Shown one piece after another: positions 60,408-64,000 of a DNA stretch of 64,000 nt. Each line of letters opens with the position of its first letter. Within the stretch, counting starts at the first letter, position 1. Source of the stretch: Orychophragmus violaceus (Eukaryota; Streptophyta; Magnoliopsida; Brassicales; Brassicaceae); contig CM058230.1 of NCBI GenBank assembly GCA_030180135.1, positions 12,525,082 through 12,589,081 on the forward strand. Direction: 5' to 3'. The notes under the pieces are model-generated. The model made no database searches. It saw nothing but the letters and a program-made list of their open reading frames with translations, and was not told where the DNA came from. Both the position numbers and the translations under genes were made by a program.

Positions 60408-62769
60408 ATGGACCGTGCTCAATCGGATCTCTCGTTGGGTTTCGGTAGCTCCCACGCGTTGCCGCGACCTCCTCCGAGAATCCCGATTGCTGATGACTCA
60501 ATCACGCTTCAGATTGACTCCAGCTTCCGTCCATCGTCTAACCCGATGCCTCCTGTTCCGCTTCAGCTGCTTGAGCAGAGATTCGATGACACCGGATCGC
60601 GTACCCGAGTCGTCGTCGAGGAAGACGACGACTTTGAAGATAATGATAATGGTGATGATGATCAAAGGCAAGAATTCATCCTCTTGGGTCATCCGATGAA
60701 GCTAAAACGGTGTAGAGGTAGCAATTCTATGTCATCACCAAGCCCTTGTAAGCGATTTGCAGTTGATTCAGGGATAGAAAGTAGACGAGCCGCCGTTAAA
60801 GCGTGGGGTAACCAGTCACTCGAAGAAGCTGATCCTGAGATTCACGAGTTCATGGAAAAGGAAAAACAGAGACAGTTTAGAGGAATCGAGCTCATAGCTT
60901 CTGAGAATTTCGTGTGCAGAGCAGTAATGGAAGCTTTAGGGAGTCATTTGACAAATAAATACTCAGAAGGGATGCCGGGAGCAAGATACTACACGGGGAA
61001 TCAGTATATTGATCAGATTGAGATTCTTTGCCAAGAACGTGCGCTTGCAGCTTTTGGTCTTCATCATGAGAATTGGGGAGTTAACGTGCAGCCTTACTCG
61101 TGCACGTCCGCAAATTTCGCTGTCTTCTCAGGTCTTTTGTTACCAGGTGAACGTATTATGGGATTGGATTCTCCTTCAGGTGGTCATATGAGTCATGGGT
61201 ATTACACACCAGGTGGAAAGAAAGTCTCTGGTGCGTCTATATTCTTTGAGAGTTTTCCGTATAAGGTTGACCCTCGTACAGGGTATGTTGATTACGAGAA
61301 GCTTGAGGAGAAGGCGCTTGACTATCGTCCCAAGATACTTATTTGTGGAGGGAGTTCATATCCGAGAGACTGGGAATTCCCTAGGTTTAGGCATATTGCA
61401 GACAAATGTGGAGCTGTTCTGATGTTTGACATGGCACAAATAAGCGGTCTTGTGGCTGCCAAGGTATGTTCATTCTCATTCTTTGGCATCAGTCATTAAA
61501 CTTGAGGCTTACGCACATAATCTTTGTGTTTGCTCAGTGATATTTAGTTGCTTCTTGAATGTTTTAGTTTCTGTAAATATTGTAGGAAAGTCCAAATCCG
61601 TTCGATTATTGCGATATAGTTACCTCAACGACACACAAGTCTCTCCGCGGACCTAGGGGCGGTATCATATTTTACAGGAGAGGCTTGAAGGCTAAGAAGC
61701 AAAGCATAAATCTTAATCATTGTGAGAGCAATATCCAATATGATTTTGAAGAAAAAATAAACTTTTCTGTCTTCCCATCGCTGCAAGGAGGGCCTCACAA
61801 TAACCATATAGCTGCTCTAGCAATTGCACTCAAGCAGGCCGCTTCACCAGAGTACAAAGCTTACATGCGACAGGTCAAGAAAAATGCCAAGGCTTTAGCA
61901 TCTGCTTTGATAAGCAAAAAATGCAAGTTGGTAACAAATGGCACCGATAATCATTTAATTCTCTGGGACCTGACTCCTTTGGGCTTGACAGGTATCTGAT
62001 TAGTTCCTCTTATTATTAACAGATAATGAAATAAGTTGCTCTGTGTGATTTTAAGTGTATACACGCTATTATCATTGCAATTGTGTCTGTCTTTTCATGG
62101 TGTTACGTAGCTGTTCGAGACAATGGCTGAATTTCTTAGCTTGTCTCTTATTTCTCTTCTCTCCTGATTATTCATAGGGTACATCACTAGCTTGATGGTC
62201 AATGATTATAATCAAACTTGTTTGAGATCATAACAAATCAAAGCCTCACTTCTTTGACGTCTGTACAATGCATATGTTTTGTTGTGTGTCCAAAGGCGAC
62301 TCAGATCCTTATGCTTGTGATTTTCAGGCAAGGTGTATGAGAAAGTATGCGAGATGTGTCATATTACAGTCAACAAAGTCGCCATTTTTGCTGAAAACGG
62401 TGTTATTTCCCCTGGAGGAGTGAGAATAGGTAATGCAAATCAAATGATTGAGGAAATCACAACACTTTGGATTCTGGAATTAAGATTAAACTCTGTGTTT
62501 TTCTTGCTGTCTGATTCTTAACATGGGCTCATGTATCTATCTCAGGAAGTCCGGCTATGACCTCGAGAGGATGTCTAGAACCAGATTTTGAGACAATGGC
62601 TGATTTTCTGTATAGAGCAGCTCAGATAGCAAGTGCTGCACAAAGGGAACACGGGAAGTTGCAGAAGGAGCCACTCAAAAGCATATATCACTGTAAAGAT
62701 ATTGCAGATCTTCGGAACCAAGTGGAGGCTTTTGCTTCTCTGTTTGCAATGCCCGCGTTCGACATTTGA
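60408..62769 (+). CDS. SHM6: Serine hydroxymethyltransferase, SHM6/SHM7 subclass
   Basis: SHMT is a PLP enzyme interconverting serine and glycine with tetrahydrofolate. This subclass has a long N-terminal extension, and its Arabidopsis member SHM7/MSA1 is reported as nuclear. Four exons were deduced: 60408-61463, 61586-61991, 62328-62429 and 62546-62769. They join in frame to 595 residues (about 599 in Arabidopsis). Residues 1-130 are low-complexity and acidic (EEDDDFEDNDNGDDD). The catalytic domain follows, with RGIELIASENFVCRAVMEAL, YSEGMPGARYY, the PLP-lysine motif STTHKSLRGPRGG (K370), QGGPHNNHIAALA and GVISPGGVRIG. The start at 60408 (MDRAQSDLSLGFGSSHA) is the family start. No defects seen. 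SHM7 is the alternative, but the neighbours favour SHM6 (At1g22020). Confidence 0.93.
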
Positions 62770-64000
62770 GTCAGACAGTATAGTCTCCCTCGTTATTTTT
62801 TGCCGTGGTAATCTAAATCCATCTATTTTACAATGTCAACGATTTACATTTCGTAAGTTTGCTAAACTTAGATCAACATTTGTGGGGAAAGAAAAAGAAA
62901 ATACAATTTCCCTCTTATGCTATGGTAAGAACTAAGAATTCTTCAAGGCTTGTGTACATAGACATTAGGGGTGTGTTGAGAATTAGTGTATCCATTTATG
63001 TTCTTTTCAAATGTGGTAATAATAGAAGGGGGAAAAAAACTGGTGAATTAATTGAAATATTTTTGTAGTAAAGGGAGTATAATTTTAGGATGTTTATGTG
63101 TTGGGGAACACATGATTTCTGTAACAGAGTAAAACTTGCTTCTGACCTCAATCATTACTTTCTTTTTCCTTTGTGAAAATCATTACATTCTGAAGAAGAA
63201 GGAAAAAGAAAAGAAACTGTGACAAGAGGAATAATACAAAACTTGTTTATTTGTTATGAATATGTTTTGTTATTATCATTGTGCATTTGGTAAATGGTAT
63301 TAAATGTTTATTTGTAAATCAGCTGAGAAAGTTGGTGTCCTACTTGGGAGGCAAAGCATGGAATTCTGGTGAGAAGTCTCTAAAAGCATTAGATTTATGC
63401 ATTTTTTTTTCTTTTTTTGGTTTAGATAGTGACATATGTCCTCATCTATAATATTATATTATTAATATAGTCTTCCATGTTGTCAAAAAAAATATTATGG
63501 TATTCCATATTTTTACTTATATTAATGGGTTTTTTTAACAAAATCGTAAAAATTTTTTTGATAAAATAAATATTGAAGGCCAAAGAGGCATCTCTGCCTT
63601 ATTTGTTGCCAATAATACTGATGATATTCCTAGAGCTAGTAAGCTTACACGAAAAAGTTACATTTTTCATTTGAACGGTGCTCCATAAACTAAATTAATG
63701 TTGTTTGGATAAATTTATCATTTTGGAGTTAACTGATCTGATTCGTTCTGATTTACATGTGAAAAAAATTTGACCCATGCTATAGTAAATAAGCTTTCTA
63801 GACTGGAAAAAGATTTGACTAAAATCTGTTTGGATTTACAAACATTTTGTGGATTATATTGTGTTGTATGCATGTAGTGAAGTTATAATTTTGGATGATT
63901 GTTATTATGGCAGAGTTTATATACCATATACCAAATGAATTGTTTTGGACTCATTTTTTTTATATTCCAATAAAATAATTTTGACATTGTTGGTGTTTGC
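62770..64000. other. SHM6 3' flank and AT-rich intergenic DNA
   Basis: The 3' untranslated region is probably within 62770-63100. Nothing else is supported. Several poly-T and poly-A tracts occur, with no element ends recognised. Confidence 0.5.

Overview
The window is nuclear DNA from a plant of the mustard family (Brassicaceae). Three conserved, intron-containing genes keep the order I recall for Arabidopsis thaliana chromosome 1: PIP5K1 (At1g21980), the beta-1,3-galactosyltransferase DD46/B3GALT5 (At1g22015) and SHM6 (At1g22020). Locus names are from memory. Splice sites, frames and lengths were worked out by reading the sequence: 750, 393 and 595 residues, all exons in frame. The amount and freshness of transposable elements here suggests a relative of A. 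thaliana rather than A. thaliana itself. I cannot name the species.

Layout. 1-5311: decayed Ty1/copia element A on the minus strand, lacking gag, inserted into the gag gene of another copia element whose remains run to about 6530. 7204-7912: ORF-less retroposon with an 18-bp target-site duplication. 8851-9554: Mutator-like non-autonomous element with 9-bp duplications. 12299-13593: one small inverted-repeat element and a weak CACTA-type remnant. 14854-18097: PIP5K1 (+). 18768-19876 and about 22235-23250: two more ORF-less retroposon-like inserts, with a long GA microsatellite between them. 25168-31083: near full-length L1-type LINE (minus) with a 16-bp duplication. 32831-33446 and 38353-38868: MITEs. 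34756-35609: hAT remnant. 36048-38208: galactosyltransferase gene (minus).

39739-56932 is the most striking structure. It is a 17.2-kb CACTA element (ends CACTACAAGAAA, 3-bp duplication GTT) carrying captured host-gene pieces: a DUF936-type exon antisense and the last exons of an MMS19-like gene. Two copia elements are nested inside it. Element B (40920-48302) has one open 1321-residue polyprotein and nearly identical LTRs. Element C (48637-55713, minus) splits an MMS19 exon. Removing B, C and their duplications leaves a carrier of about 2.7 kb.

57290-59492: Athila-like gag fragment split by a 1.2-kb solo LTR. 59501-59913: hAT-type MITE of CGGTT-rich sequence. 60408-62769: SHM6 (+), with a cysteine-rich upstream ORF. 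The rest is AT-rich intergenic DNA.

A recurring signal is a self-complementary motif, TGTCGATCGACA and its variants. It is arrayed in the LTRs and leaders of copia B and C and appears again in the unrelated solo LTR at 58.2 kb. The three host genes do not form a pathway. They are a phosphoinositide kinase, a Golgi glycosyltransferase and a one-carbon/PLP enzyme that are simply neighbours, separated by transposon growth.
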